Origin: Peribacillus sp. Bi96
GTDB taxonomy: Bacteria; Bacillota; Bacilli; Bacillales; DSM-1321
Direction of reading: 5' to 3'
DNA: 64,000 nt
Assembly: GCF_918698115.1 (NCBI RefSeq)
Contig: NZ_CAKKLV010000001.1
Location: forward strand, 310,001-374,000
Below are positions 46,587-55,537 of this stretch, one piece after another. A model generated the notes under the pieces. The model searched no databases. It saw only the letters and a program-made list of their open reading frames with translations, and was not told where the DNA came from. The first letter of the stretch is position 1. Every line of letters starts with the position of its first letter. Both the position numbers and the translations under genes were made by a program.

Positions 46587-46779
46587 AATTATTGTTTGTA
46601 TAAATTAAAAATTCATTTGTATCTCTAATTTATTTATTTATATCAGTAATTATTTAAAAAATAAAATTAAATAATTATTCTGAATGATCTCTATATTACA
46701 TCAAGGAGGATGAGTTCATGGCTTAAGTCATTGGCAGAAACTCTTTGGTCTATTATAACATCATCCTAATATTAAAAAC

Positions 46780-46830
46780 TTCCTAACTATTAGGAAAATG
46801 TATAAGCTTGGTAAAGGTAAAACGCTTACA
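46780..46830 (+). promoter_or_regulatory. Inverted repeat and cre-like site before the PRD regulator
   Basis: TTCCTAA-CTA-TTAGGAA (46780-46796) is a 7-3-7 inverted repeat. GTAAAACGCTTACA (46817-46830) fits the CcpA cre pattern apart from its first two bases. Both lie within 80 bp of the start codon. A catabolite-repression site is what one expects for a PTS operon; the inverted repeat may be the regulator's own operator. The remaining 46430-46780 stretch shows nothing else. Confidence 0.5.
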
Positions 46831-46858
46831 TTAATATAAGTGTGAGGAGGAAATACTA

Positions 46859-48724
46859 ATGAAAAAACGTTACGTTGAATTATTGGAACATTTAGAACAA
46901 TCCGATAACAACTTTGTAAGTGGAAGCGAACTTGCTAATCTATTTAATGTAACGACAAGAACAATTAGAAATGACATTAGGGAAATAAATGAAAATTTTT
47001 TAGATAAAGTAATAATTACTGGTAATACTCAAAAAGGATATAAATTAGTTGGGGATTTATCAAATATTCAGCAAAATGAAGATGATTACGAAGAACGAGC
47101 TTTTCATATAATAAAAACACTTTTATCTGAAACTGATTTTATATCTTATGATGAACTGGCAAAAAAACTTTATTTTTCTACTCAAACAATTAGGAAAGAC
47201 GTACAAAAATTATTTCAAATAATCCAAGCCGAAAAATGGAACATTGAGGTTGAAGCAATTATCTTCCAGGGGGTAAGGCTTAAGGGAAGTGAAGTAGAAA
47301 AACGTCTATTACTAAAAAAATTAGTAACAACAAATTGTTTAAAGAGAATGTCGCTTGATGAAGCGCTGCAATACTATTTTGGTGATTGGTTTAGTCAGTC
47401 CTCCATTCAATTAGTATATTCTTGTATTGAAGAAGAAGTCACTAAGTACAATTTGTTACTAAGCTCGGAAGAACTATTCTCAATATGTGTGAACATAATT
47501 ATTAGTTTAAAACGAGTAGGCCTTCATCAAAAAATTGCTGAAAAAGACATGAGGTTAGATAATACTTGCTTTGAAGAATTAAAAATAGCAAAGTTAATCC
47601 TTAGTCGATTAGCTAAGGAAATGAATGTACCGTTTGACGAATATGAATATCAGTATTTATGCTACCTGTTAATTACTTTACAAATATTGCCGAAGAAAAA
47701 TGAAGTAACTGTGCATGAACACTCAGATGAAATAGAGGAAAAAGTAAAAGCGGTTATAAAAAATGTTGGGGATCGATATGGTTTTTCAAGTCGAAAGAAT
47801 GAAAAGTTATTTAATCGGCTATTGGTACATATTACAAAGTCATTATATCCATTAAAATATTACTTTCCTTTAGAGAATCCATTTATTTCTCAAATAAAGT
47901 CGGAATATATGAATGCTTATAATATTGCAGTGGTTTTAGCGAAAGAATTACAATTCTGCTTGAATATAAAGATACCAGAAAATGAAATCGGTTACTTGAC
48001 ACTACATATTATGAATATTATTGAAAATTCCCAAGAAACAAGGAAAAGAATTGCAATTATTTATGGGAAAAATCCGTTAGTAGGTAAGCTAATAGAAAGA
48101 AAAATAAATTTATACTTCCCAAATATTAAAATTGATGGTTTATTTGCAAATCATGAAATCCATTTAATTCCTGAAGAGATAGAAACTATAGTAACTACTA
48201 GTGTAATCCTTGAGGAGTATCACCTAAATGTGAAAAATTATATTCGTGTTAGTGAAATGATTACAAATGAAGATATGAAGACTATTTCTATTCAATTGAA
48301 TCGTGGCTTACTAAAGTACTATTTATCTCCGAATGATCTTTATTTCTTAGATGAAGAGAATCAAATAGATGTATTAAAAACCCTTACGCAGTTTGGAGAT
48401 ATTCAACATCTGTATACAAGCATTAATGAAAGAGAAAAGATGTCGAGTACTAATATTGGTAATTTAGTCGCCATGCCGCATCCATTTGATTGTGGAAATA
48501 ACAAAAAATTACGGGTTTTAGTAGCAATAAATAAACAAAAAATTTTGTGGGGAGACAAAATGGCTCAAATTATCTTTCTATTTATCCCTCCAAAAAATCA
48601 AAAAGTAAATAATACAAAGTTTTTTGAAGAGATTCATGATGTGTTTAAGCAAACAAACATGACAGAAAAATTATTAAATGTAACCAATTATGATGAGTTT
48701 TTGGAAGTTTGGTCTTCCAAATAA
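46859..48724 (+). CDS. PRD-containing transcriptional activator with PTS-like domains (MtlR/LicR type)
   Basis: 621 aa. Two N-terminal helix-turn-helix units (VSGSELANLFNVTTRTIRNDI near 20-40 and ISYDELAKKLYFSTQTIRKDV near 95-120), two PTS regulation domains (about 165-285 and 290-395), an EIIB-like part (IAIIYGKNPLVGKLIERKI, about 400) and an EIIA-like part ending near 618. It would sense phosphorylation by HPr and the partner PTS. The PRD2 His sits near LHIMNII. GAGGAGG precedes the ATG. The downstream aldolase and PTS genes are probably its targets. Confidence 0.9.
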   Translation: MKKRYVELLEHLEQSDNNFVSGSELANLFNVTTRTIRNDIREINENFLDKVIITGNTQKGYKLVGDLSNIQQNEDDYEERAFHIIKTLLSETDFISYDELAKKLYFSTQTIRKDVQKLFQIIQAEKWNIEVEAIIFQGVRLKGSEVEKRLLLKKLVTTNCLKRMSLDEALQYYFGDWFSQSSIQLVYSCIEEEVTKYNLLLSSEELFSICVNIIISLKRVGLHQKIAEKDMRLDNTCFEELKIAKLILSRLAKEMNVPFDEYEYQYLCYLLITLQILPKKNEVTVHEHSDEIEEKVKAVIKNVGDRYGFSSRKNEKLFNRLLVHITKSLYPLKYYFPLENPFISQIKSEYMNAYNIAVVLAKELQFCLNIKIPENEIGYLTLHIMNIIENSQETRKRIAIIYGKNPLVGKLIERKINLYFPNIKIDGLFANHEIHLIPEEIETIVTTSVILEEYHLNVKNYIRVSEMITNEDMKTISIQLNRGLLKYYLSPNDLYFLDEENQIDVLKTLTQFGDIQHLYTSINEREKMSSTNIGNLVAMPHPFDCGNNKKLRVLVAINKQKILWGDKMAQIIFLFIPPKNQKVNNTKFFEEIHDVFKQTNMTEKLLNVTNYDEFLEVWSSK

Positions 48725-48741
48725 TATTAGGAGGAATAGAA

Positions 48742-49620
48742 ATGTTAATGAATATGAAAGATTTACTTTTAGTAGCTTATGAGAATAAATTTGCAGTTGG
48801 GTCATTTAATGTAGCAAATAGCGAATTTGTCAAAGTTGTAGTAAGTGCTGCAGAGGAGCAAAAATCTCCTGCTATACTCCAAATTCACCCGAATGAAATT
48901 AATTTAGTGACTGATGAGTTTGTGGCATATGTACGAGAAGCTGCGTCAAAGTCTAAAGTTCCATTTGTTATTCATTTAGACCATGGTGCAACAATCGATG
49001 ATATTACTCGATCTATTAGAAATGGCTATACGTCTGTGATGATGGATGCGTCACATTTACCCTTTGAAGAAAATATGGCATTAACAAAAAAAGCAGTAGA
49101 ACTTGCTCATATGGTAGGTGTGTCTGTAGAGGGTGAACTAGGTACTATTGGAAGTAATGAGGGCAGTTCAGAAGGCGGAGCAGATGAGATATTATATACG
49201 AATCCTGATGAAGCAGCCATTTTTGTTGAAACAACAGGGATTGATACGCTTGCTGTTGCTGTTGGAACTTCACATGGCTTATACCCAGAAACGAAAGATC
49301 ACTCTATTAAAATTGATCGATTAATGAAGATTCATGAAAAAGTAAACATTCCTTTAGTTCTCCACGGTGGATCAGACAACCCAGATGAAGAAATAAGACA
49401 AGCTGTGGAACATGGTATTGCCAAGATAAATTTATCAACAGATATGAAGAGAGCGTTTTATAACCAATTAAGAGCTACGCTGGATGAAAATCCAAATGCT
49501 TACGAACCAGATATATTAATGCCTGAAGCAACGAAGGCAGCTATTGAATTAGTAAAGAAGAAAATGGATCTATTTGGTTCAACTGGAAAAGCATCACTCT
49601 ATAAATTAGGAGAAATTTAA
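48742..49620 (+). CDS. Class II ketose-bisphosphate aldolase (GatY/KbaY/FbaA-like)
   Basis: 292 aa. Zinc-dependent aldolase with VIHLDHGATIDD (zinc His and catalytic Asp, about 80-91), VSVEGELGTIG (about 131-141), SHGLYP (zinc His) and VLHGGSDN (about 205-212), then AKINLSTDM for phosphate binding. It probably cleaves a ketose-1,6-bisphosphate made from the sugar brought in by the adjacent PTS. ATG 48742 follows GGAGG; the frame upstream overlaps the regulator and is not used. Confidence 0.9.
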   Translation: MLMNMKDLLLVAYENKFAVGSFNVANSEFVKVVVSAAEEQKSPAILQIHPNEINLVTDEFVAYVREAASKSKVPFVIHLDHGATIDDITRSIRNGYTSVMMDASHLPFEENMALTKKAVELAHMVGVSVEGELGTIGSNEGSSEGGADEILYTNPDEAAIFVETTGIDTLAVAVGTSHGLYPETKDHSIKIDRLMKIHEKVNIPLVLHGGSDNPDEEIRQAVEHGIAKINLSTDMKRAFYNQLRATLDENPNAYEPDILMPEATKAAIELVKKKMDLFGSTGKASLYKLGEI

Positions 49621-49634
49621 TAGGAGGGATATAT

Positions 49635-51557
49635 ATGATGACTTCTAGTGTCTTAAGGCCAGAAAACATAATATTAGATTTAGTTGCTGAAACGAAAGAG
49701 GACTTAATTAATGAGCTTGCAGAAAAATTAAATTCAAACGGCTATTTACATGATCTTGAACAATTTAAACAGGATATATGGGCACGAGAAGATCAGGTTC
49801 CAACAGAAGTAGGGTTTGGTATTGCTATTCCACATGCAAAATCTGCTGGAGTTAAATCGCCCGCTATTATTATGGGAAGATCTTTAAGTGGAATTAAGTA
49901 TAGTTCAGAAACATGTAATTTATTTTTCATGATAGCAGCCGGCAAAGATTCTTCAACTGAGCACTTAAAGACTTTATCTAAAATCTCCACTTTTCTAATG
50001 GATGAAACCTTTAGAGCTAAGCTTATTCTTGCCAAAGATAGTCATGAAGTTGTCCAGCTATTTGCAAATGCTGAAGAAAAAATGGTACAAGTAGATACGA
50101 ATGATAAGAAGTATTTTGGTAAGAAATTGGTCGGAATTACTGGATGCCCTACTGGAATAGCACATACATTTATGGCTGCAGAAGCATTAAAAAATGCTGC
50201 TGAGGAGCTTGGCGTTCAAATAAAAGTTCAAACCAATGGATCGACGGGAATACAGAACAGATTAACTCAAGAAGATATTGATGAAGCAGATGGCATAATT
50301 GTTGCTGCAGATGTTAAAGTGGACATGGATGTCTTCGGTGATCGCAAGGTTATTAAAACGTCTGTTAAAAATGGGATACATCATGCTAAGGATTTAATTG
50401 AAGATGCTGTTTCTGGAAAAGGTACGGTTTTAAATCAGGGGAACAACAAGTTAAAGGAAGCAAAAGAAAAAACACGATTAAAACAACCTAAAATATACAG
50501 CCATATAATGAATGGGGTATCTTTTATGATTCCATTTGTTGTTGCTGGCGGTATATTAATCGCAATCTCCTTTATGTTTGGCATTCATGCTTCAGACTCG
50601 AATAGTTCAGAATATAATGCATTCGCTGCTTTTCTAGGTACAGCAGGTGGCAGCGCAGCTTTCGCACTAATGGTTCCAGTACTAGCGGGATATATTGCTT
50701 ATAGTATTGCGGATCGGCCAGGTTTAGCACCAGGTATGATTGGTGGTATGATGGCAACCCTTGGTGGTTCAGGATTTTTAGGTGGTATGATTGCAGGTTT
50801 TATTGCTGGTTATACTATCTTAGGATTGAAAAAATTATTAAAAGGCATTCCAGATTCATTACAAAGTCTTTCCCCGGTACTTATACTTCCTTTAGTAGCT
50901 ACGTTTGTAACAGCCTTTATTATGCACTTTGTAATTAATAGTCCGATGGCGTGGATTAATGAGTCGTTACAAGGTTGGTTAAATGGTTTAACTGGTTCGA
51001 ATGCAATTTTATTAGGAGCGCTTTTGGCAGGAATGATGGCATCTGATATGGGCGGTCCTATCAATAAAACAGCATCAGCATTTGGCTTAGCGATGTTTGC
51101 AAATCATATTTACGAACCATCTGCTGCACTAATGGTTGGAGGGATGGTTCCTCCATTAGGGATTGCATTAGCAACAACACTATTTAAAAATAAGTTCTCC
51201 CTTGAAGAACGCAACGCAGGAAAAGCTGCTTATATTATGGGGGCATCTTTTATTACTGAGGCAGCAATTCCGTTTGCTGCAAGTGATCCATTAAGAATAA
51301 TTCCAGCAAATATTGTTGGTTCAGCAATTGGTGGAGGAATTTGTATGGCATTAGGAATTTCTTTACAGGCTCCTCATGGTGGAATCTTTGTAATTCCTAT
51401 TGCTGCAAGCAGTCCATTGTTATACATTGTATGTATTTTAATTGGTTCAATTATTACAGCTTGTATAATTGGAGTATTAAAAAAACCTGTTTACAGGACA
51501 CAAGATAATACTAGTGAGAAGTCAGGAAATAAAACAGTAGCAATTAAAGCAGTATAA
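49635..51557 (+). CDS. Fructose-type PTS transporter, fused EIIABC
   Basis: 640 aa. EIIA (about 1-150) with the phosphorylated His in VGFGIAIPHAKSAG; EIIB (about 165-265) with the phospho-Cys in VGITGCPTGIAHTFMAAEAL; EIIC (about 285-620) with MNGVSFMIPFVVAGGILIA and the substrate segment GGPINKTASAFG. Takes up and phosphorylates a fructose-like sugar across the membrane. Aldolase and PTS are 14 bp apart in one operon. Two adjacent ATGs (49635, 49638); the first is used. No clear terminator follows. Confidence 0.93.
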   Translation: MMTSSVLRPENIILDLVAETKEDLINELAEKLNSNGYLHDLEQFKQDIWAREDQVPTEVGFGIAIPHAKSAGVKSPAIIMGRSLSGIKYSSETCNLFFMIAAGKDSSTEHLKTLSKISTFLMDETFRAKLILAKDSHEVVQLFANAEEKMVQVDTNDKKYFGKKLVGITGCPTGIAHTFMAAEALKNAAEELGVQIKVQTNGSTGIQNRLTQEDIDEADGIIVAADVKVDMDVFGDRKVIKTSVKNGIHHAKDLIEDAVSGKGTVLNQGNNKLKEAKEKTRLKQPKIYSHIMNGVSFMIPFVVAGGILIAISFMFGIHASDSNSSEYNAFAAFLGTAGGSAAFALMVPVLAGYIAYSIADRPGLAPGMIGGMMATLGGSGFLGGMIAGFIAGYTILGLKKLLKGIPDSLQSLSPVLILPLVATFVTAFIMHFVINSPMAWINESLQGWLNGLTGSNAILLGALLAGMMASDMGGPINKTASAFGLAMFANHIYEPSAALMVGGMVPPLGIALATTLFKNKFSLEERNAGKAAYIMGASFITEAAIPFAASDPLRIIPANIVGSAIGGGICMALGISLQAPHGGIFVIPIAASSPLLYIVCILIGSIITACIIGVLKKPVYRTQDNTSEKSGNKTVAIKAV

Positions 51558-51639
51558 TTTATACGAGTGAAAATGACATTGGTACTTTACAAAGCTACGG
51601 AAAAGTCCTTGCACAAAACTAAAGGTAGAACCCTTGAAA

Positions 51640-51925
51640 ATTCCCAAGAGATTCTGTCATTAGATATGAATATCGTTTTTAAATAAGCTAAGGCGGGCTC
51701 TGAATCACGAATTCCATCCGAGTGCAATCCTGCATTCTGATCAAGGCCTCACATGTACTAATTTGACGGATGTGAAGGATGAAGTTGTTCGAGTTATTGA
51801 AGAATACAATGAGTCTTGTTTTCAATAGGGACTAAAGAAAATGGCCCCGGTACAATACCGGGACCACTTATTATTTTCATAGCTACTTTTTTATACTGTC
51901 CGAAAAATGGGGCACAGTTCATTTT
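51640..51925 (+). mobile_element. IS3-family (IS150-like) transposase relic
   Basis: A short piece of the DDE domain, ALNHEFHPSAILHSDQGLTCTN, is still readable around 51699-51765, including the HSDQG motif of IS3 orfB. It is followed by VVRVIEEYNES-like sequence, the CCCCGGTA-CAA-TACCGGG hairpin typical of the transposase 3' end, and a terminal-repeat-like TGTCCGAAAAATGGGGCACAG at about 51896-51916. The 5' part and other end are gone. Not mobile. Confidence 0.75.
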
Positions 51926-52019
51926 TGAAAGTTTTTTTATTTTAAGCTCTGTTAACAAGTGTTGTTGCTTTCTTGATGATCTCATTCATTAATTATTACG
52001 AATGCTCGTTTACTCGCCG

Positions 52020-52111
52020 GACTCCCCTTTGAATCCCAACACCTACTCATACAACTTAATCGCCGCATCCAAATCAGGTACAGCCAATCCAATGTGAGTA
52101 ATTGCTATCAT
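52020..52111 (-). pseudogene. VOC-family gene fragment next to CxxC copy 3
   Basis: ATG at 52111 with AGGGGGG upstream: MIAITHIGLAVPDLDAAIKLYE, then a stop at 52043. A few more decayed bases follow. Only the first strand of the domain is left. Confidence 0.8.
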
Positions 52112-52176
52112 ATGTATCCCCCCTGATAATAAAATACCCTTTAAAGGCGGGGGTAAACGGCACCGTTTGGACAAAA

Positions 52177-52205
52177 AAAGAAGCAATAGCCAATATTGCT
52201 TCTTT
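52177..52205 (-). terminator. Terminator of the CxxC mini-protein gene (copy 3)
   Basis: AAAGAAGCAATA / TATTGCTTCTTT stem followed on the minus strand by a T run. Confidence 0.85.
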
Positions 52206-52233
52206 TTTACATATATCGACCTCATGAAATTTT

Positions 52234-52425
52234 TTAAATCTCACCCTCTTCAAGCCTCCTATTATACTCAACTTTACTAATTAATCCCTTTGCATTACAG
52301 GTAAGACAATCTGTATAAATATCGTAGGCACCTGTACCTGCACAAACATGGCATTTAACATGAGTTTCCGGTATATCCTTATGCATGAATGAAAAAGCTT
52401 TTCCAATATACTGCAGAATAATCAT
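52234..52425 (-). CDS. 63-aa CxxC zinc-finger-like protein, copy 3
   Basis: ATG at 52425, with AAGGAG upstream. Identical CHVCAGTGAYDIYTDCLTCNAKGL core; the N-terminus MIILQYIGKAFSFMHKDIPETHVK is closer to copy 2 than copy 1. The frame is intact although the VOC gene on one side and the MFS gene on the other are both broken. Confidence 0.8.
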   Translation of the reverse strand: MIILQYIGKAFSFMHKDIPETHVKCHVCAGTGAYDIYTDCLTCNAKGLISKVEYNRRLEEGEI

Positions 52426-52632
52426 TCCCAAAACTCCTTTTTTTTCTATCATACAACGAAAAAGAGAGAAGGAAACAGGGAATACAATAACATTACTTAA
52501 AACAAATAAAAACATAACATAGTTTACATAGGGTTAAAAAATGTGCTGATGCAGATGCGATAAACTGTTCTGCAAAATCACTTGTGTTTTCAGAAAAAAA
52601 GAACATCCATAAAGATGTCCTTTAATGTGTAA

Positions 52633-53810
52633 TTACTTCATTTTTCTTAAAATCCATAGGTAAGCCAATATTGAAATCCCCACAGAGACTGCTGCCATTA
52701 TGTAAATAATTATATACCCGAAAAGATAGCCGATTTGTCCGAAGAGGATGGCCCCGAAACCGATTCCAAGATCAAAGAAGGAATAGAAAGTGGCATTGGC
52801 CATGCCTTTTCGATTTCGGGCCGCGTGTTCAAGAGACCACGCTTGAAGAGCCGGTTGGACAGCACCGAATCCAATGCCATAAAAAATAGCTGCCAAATAC
52901 AGAATCATGTTACTTGGCATCCAGGCTAGCAATAGCATCGCCATTACGATAAAAAGAGTGGACGGAATGAAGACAGCTTGATGTCCATTTTGATCATAGA
53001 TCTTTCCAGCAAACATACGTGTGAAAATAAGCGCTAAAGCGTAAAGAAAAAAGTATCCTTGAATACCAGTCAGACCTTTTTCGATTGTATAAAGCGGTAA
53101 GAAGGTGGCAGTCCCGCCAAAAGTTACCGTATGAAAAAAACAAGAACGGACGGAGCAACAGCGCTTTTTTCATAAATGTCAAACCTATTAGTTTTTACTG
53201 GGACAGAAGCAAGATCTACTTTTTTATAAGTAATTGTTGAGGCCATGATCCAAGCTGCCAGGCTTAATACACCGCAAAATAAAAACAAATGTTGAAAGGG
53301 TAAAACATCCGCTAAGAAAAGCCCGAATGAAGGACCAAAAGCCATCGCCAAATTCCCCGATAAAGTGAAGTATCCCATTCCCTCACCCCGACGCCTTGCT
53401 GGGATAAAATCGGAGGCGATCGTACCTGATGCCGTGGTCATATATCCCCAGCCAATCCCTTGTACAATCCTTATGGCGCATAGAAGGAAAATACTCATCA
53501 TAAATCCAAACGAACCAATCGCTACAGCCAAAAGGGCTAGACCGAACAAGAAAACAAAGCGTCTACCTTTTGTTTCCAGAGCCTGTCCAGCAAAAGGGCG
53601 GACAATCAGGGCGGAAAATAAAAACATGCCAGCAACTAACCCAATATACCGTTCATTTCCGCCAAGCTCTTTTACAAAAAGCGGAAGGGTAGGGGAAGTC
53701 ATCTGAAAAGATAAAAAAACAAAAAAGTTAGCCAAGAAAATCATAATAAAATCACGCGACCAGATTTTATTCACAACCGGAAGTTCTTCTTTTAACAAGG
53801 GTACACCCAT
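52633..53810 (-). pseudogene. MFS transporter, frameshifted second copy
   Basis: Closely related to the 392-aa transporter at 37541. The first 227 residues read normally to YEKSAVAPSVLVFFI, then one A is missing (about 53130, where the intact gene has GTAATG and this copy GTATG), throwing the rest out of frame. The remaining residues (FGGTATFLPLYTIEKGLTG ... LWILRKMK) are intact in the other frame. The decay is recent, since only this one lesion is seen. Confidence 0.9.
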
Positions 53811-53829
53811 AATAGTTATTCTCCTTAAT

Positions 53830-53844
53830 TGATAGTAATTATCA
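53830..53844. promoter_or_regulatory. Fur-like box upstream of the MFS pseudogene
   Basis: TGATAGTAATTATCA, one change in the inverted repeat relative to the perfect box of the intact copy. From 53845 to 54460 the sequence is AT-rich with no gene; 54140-54190 and 54300-54335 are repeated near 59535 and 59600, as part of the duplicated block. Confidence 0.7.
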
Positions 53845-54461
53845 TTCTCACTTTACTAAAGTAATAGAGAACAATCTATAAAAATTAAGTGATCACTATA
53901 AATCTAAGTAATATTGACTAATAGTTAGTCCGTAAAATTATTATAGAAGTAAAAAACTAGGATGGAGGTCACTTTATATTCAGAATACAGAAAATTTAAT
54001 TTGTGATAATTTAAAAAAATTTTATATTTATGTAAATTAAATAAGTAAAATAGACTGATGAGGTGAAAAGTGGATTTTTTAAGTTATGGATATTCGTTCA
54101 ATATATTACCTTATATGAAGGTGCTCTTTGAAAATAAGAAATGAAGTGTTGAAAGTGGAATCTGTTGGATTGAACGTTTTAGTGAGTAAGGACACAAGAA
54201 TTCCCAGGAATCTCTTATCAATTTTTTATTGTATTGCCCGCAGGTCATGTTCCTGCCTATACAGAACACTATGCACGAAACAAACGTAGTTGAAATATAC
54301 TATCTTTACCGTGCAGCCCCAATGGAAATCAATTATTTTCCTTGATAAGTATGGTGACTTTGTAAGAAATTAGGCAGTGTTATTAAGAGTTCATATTATT
54401 AATGTGAAATTTTAATTAAGGACCTTTTTTTCCATTTAATAAGGTATATTATGTTGGGGAA

Positions 54462-54710
54462 ATGAGAGAGATTAAAGGAGTTAATTATTGGTACAGAGAA
54501 ATTAATGGAGAGGAAGTAGATTCTCTAAAAAGTAGAAATAAACCTATGGTTGTTAAACTAAATTCTGAACAACTTGATGATTTTATTCAAAGATTTCCAA
54601 ATACCGGAGAGTTTTTTTGTTTAACATATAACATTCATGATGATAATACAGTCACTTTTAACGATAATTCGGATGGTAGAGTTCTAGAAGTATTGAATTT
54701 GGTTAAGTAA
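54462..54710 (+). pseudogene. 77-aa protein gene, copy 2, start region damaged
   Basis: The frame is open, and KPMVVKLNSEQLDDFIQRFPNTGEF is intact. The ATG that follows AAAGGAG in copy 1 has become ATT, and the only in-frame ATG (54462) lies before the ribosome-binding site. Either it has lost expression or a non-standard start is used. A weak CCAG/CTGG hairpin with a T tail follows. Confidence 0.6.
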
Positions 54711-54778
54711 TTGTATTTTGGAGTATCCAGAAGAAATGCTGGTTTTTTTGATTTTATATATAGGTATATTAATGAGGT

Positions 54779-55308
54779 TTGGTTATTATCAAAGTCGAGA
54801 TATTAGAAGATAAAACAGCATCTATGAAACTCACAGTAAATGGAGTAGGTGACAATTCGACAAAAGTAACTGGCAAAGCGGAAGCAGGCTCTACCGTTAC
54901 TGTCAAAATGGGCAGCACTGCGCTCGGAAAAGCAAAGTCCAATGGTTCGTTCGCCGTACGATGACGAAACAAAAGGCCGGTAAAGTTCTATCCGTAGCAG
55001 CAACCGACAAGTCAGGAAATACGAGCTCGGTCAAAACAGTTACAGTCACAGTTGCAGACAAAAAAGCACCAATTAAACCGGTAGTCAATACGTTAACAAC
55101 AAAAACGACAAAGGTAACCGGCAAAGTAGAAGCCGGCTCTACTGTATATGTTAAACTATCTGGAAAATTCATCGGCGCTACCAAAGCTTCGAGAAAAGGC
55201 AATTTCACGGTCAAAATTTCTAAGCAAAAAGCCGGAAAAAACCTGTACAACTTTGAAGATAAAGCGGAAAAATGTGAGTGCCTGAAAAAAGTTATTGTTA
55301 AAAAGTGA
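54779..55308 (+). pseudogene. Orphan Ig-like repeat fragment of a subtilase-type protein
   Basis: Two overlapping frames. The first (54779-54964) carries DKTASMKLTVNGVGDNSTKVTGKAEAGS and ends FAVR. The second (54961-55308) continues MTKQKAGKVLSVAATDKSGN ... KKAPIKPVVNTLTTKTTKVTGKVEAGS ... KQKAGKNL. One base is missing at 54957-54962 relative to the protease at 34693. No protease domain or signal peptide lies upstream, so only the 3' end was copied here. Confidence 0.85.
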
Positions 55309-55334
55309 CGAGAATATTATGTTTTGAATATGCG

Positions 55335-55367
55335 AAGCCTATGAGTAAAACTTGGAGGCTTTTTTTA
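55335..55367 (+). terminator. Weak terminator after the Ig-like fragment
   Basis: AAGCCT / AGGCTT with a 15-nt loop and a long T run. Confidence 0.5.
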
Positions 55368-55537
55368 TCTATTGGCTGTCGAGTGTTCTAGTGAATTAAA
55401 CATTGAGAGTGGGATGGAAGTGGGGGAAGCATGACGAGTTTATTCTTTATTATTTGCAAACATAGTGGAAATTTATACGTGAAACATTGGCGGTGATATC
55501 CAACCTTTTTAACAGCAGATGAGGAAAGAATCATATC

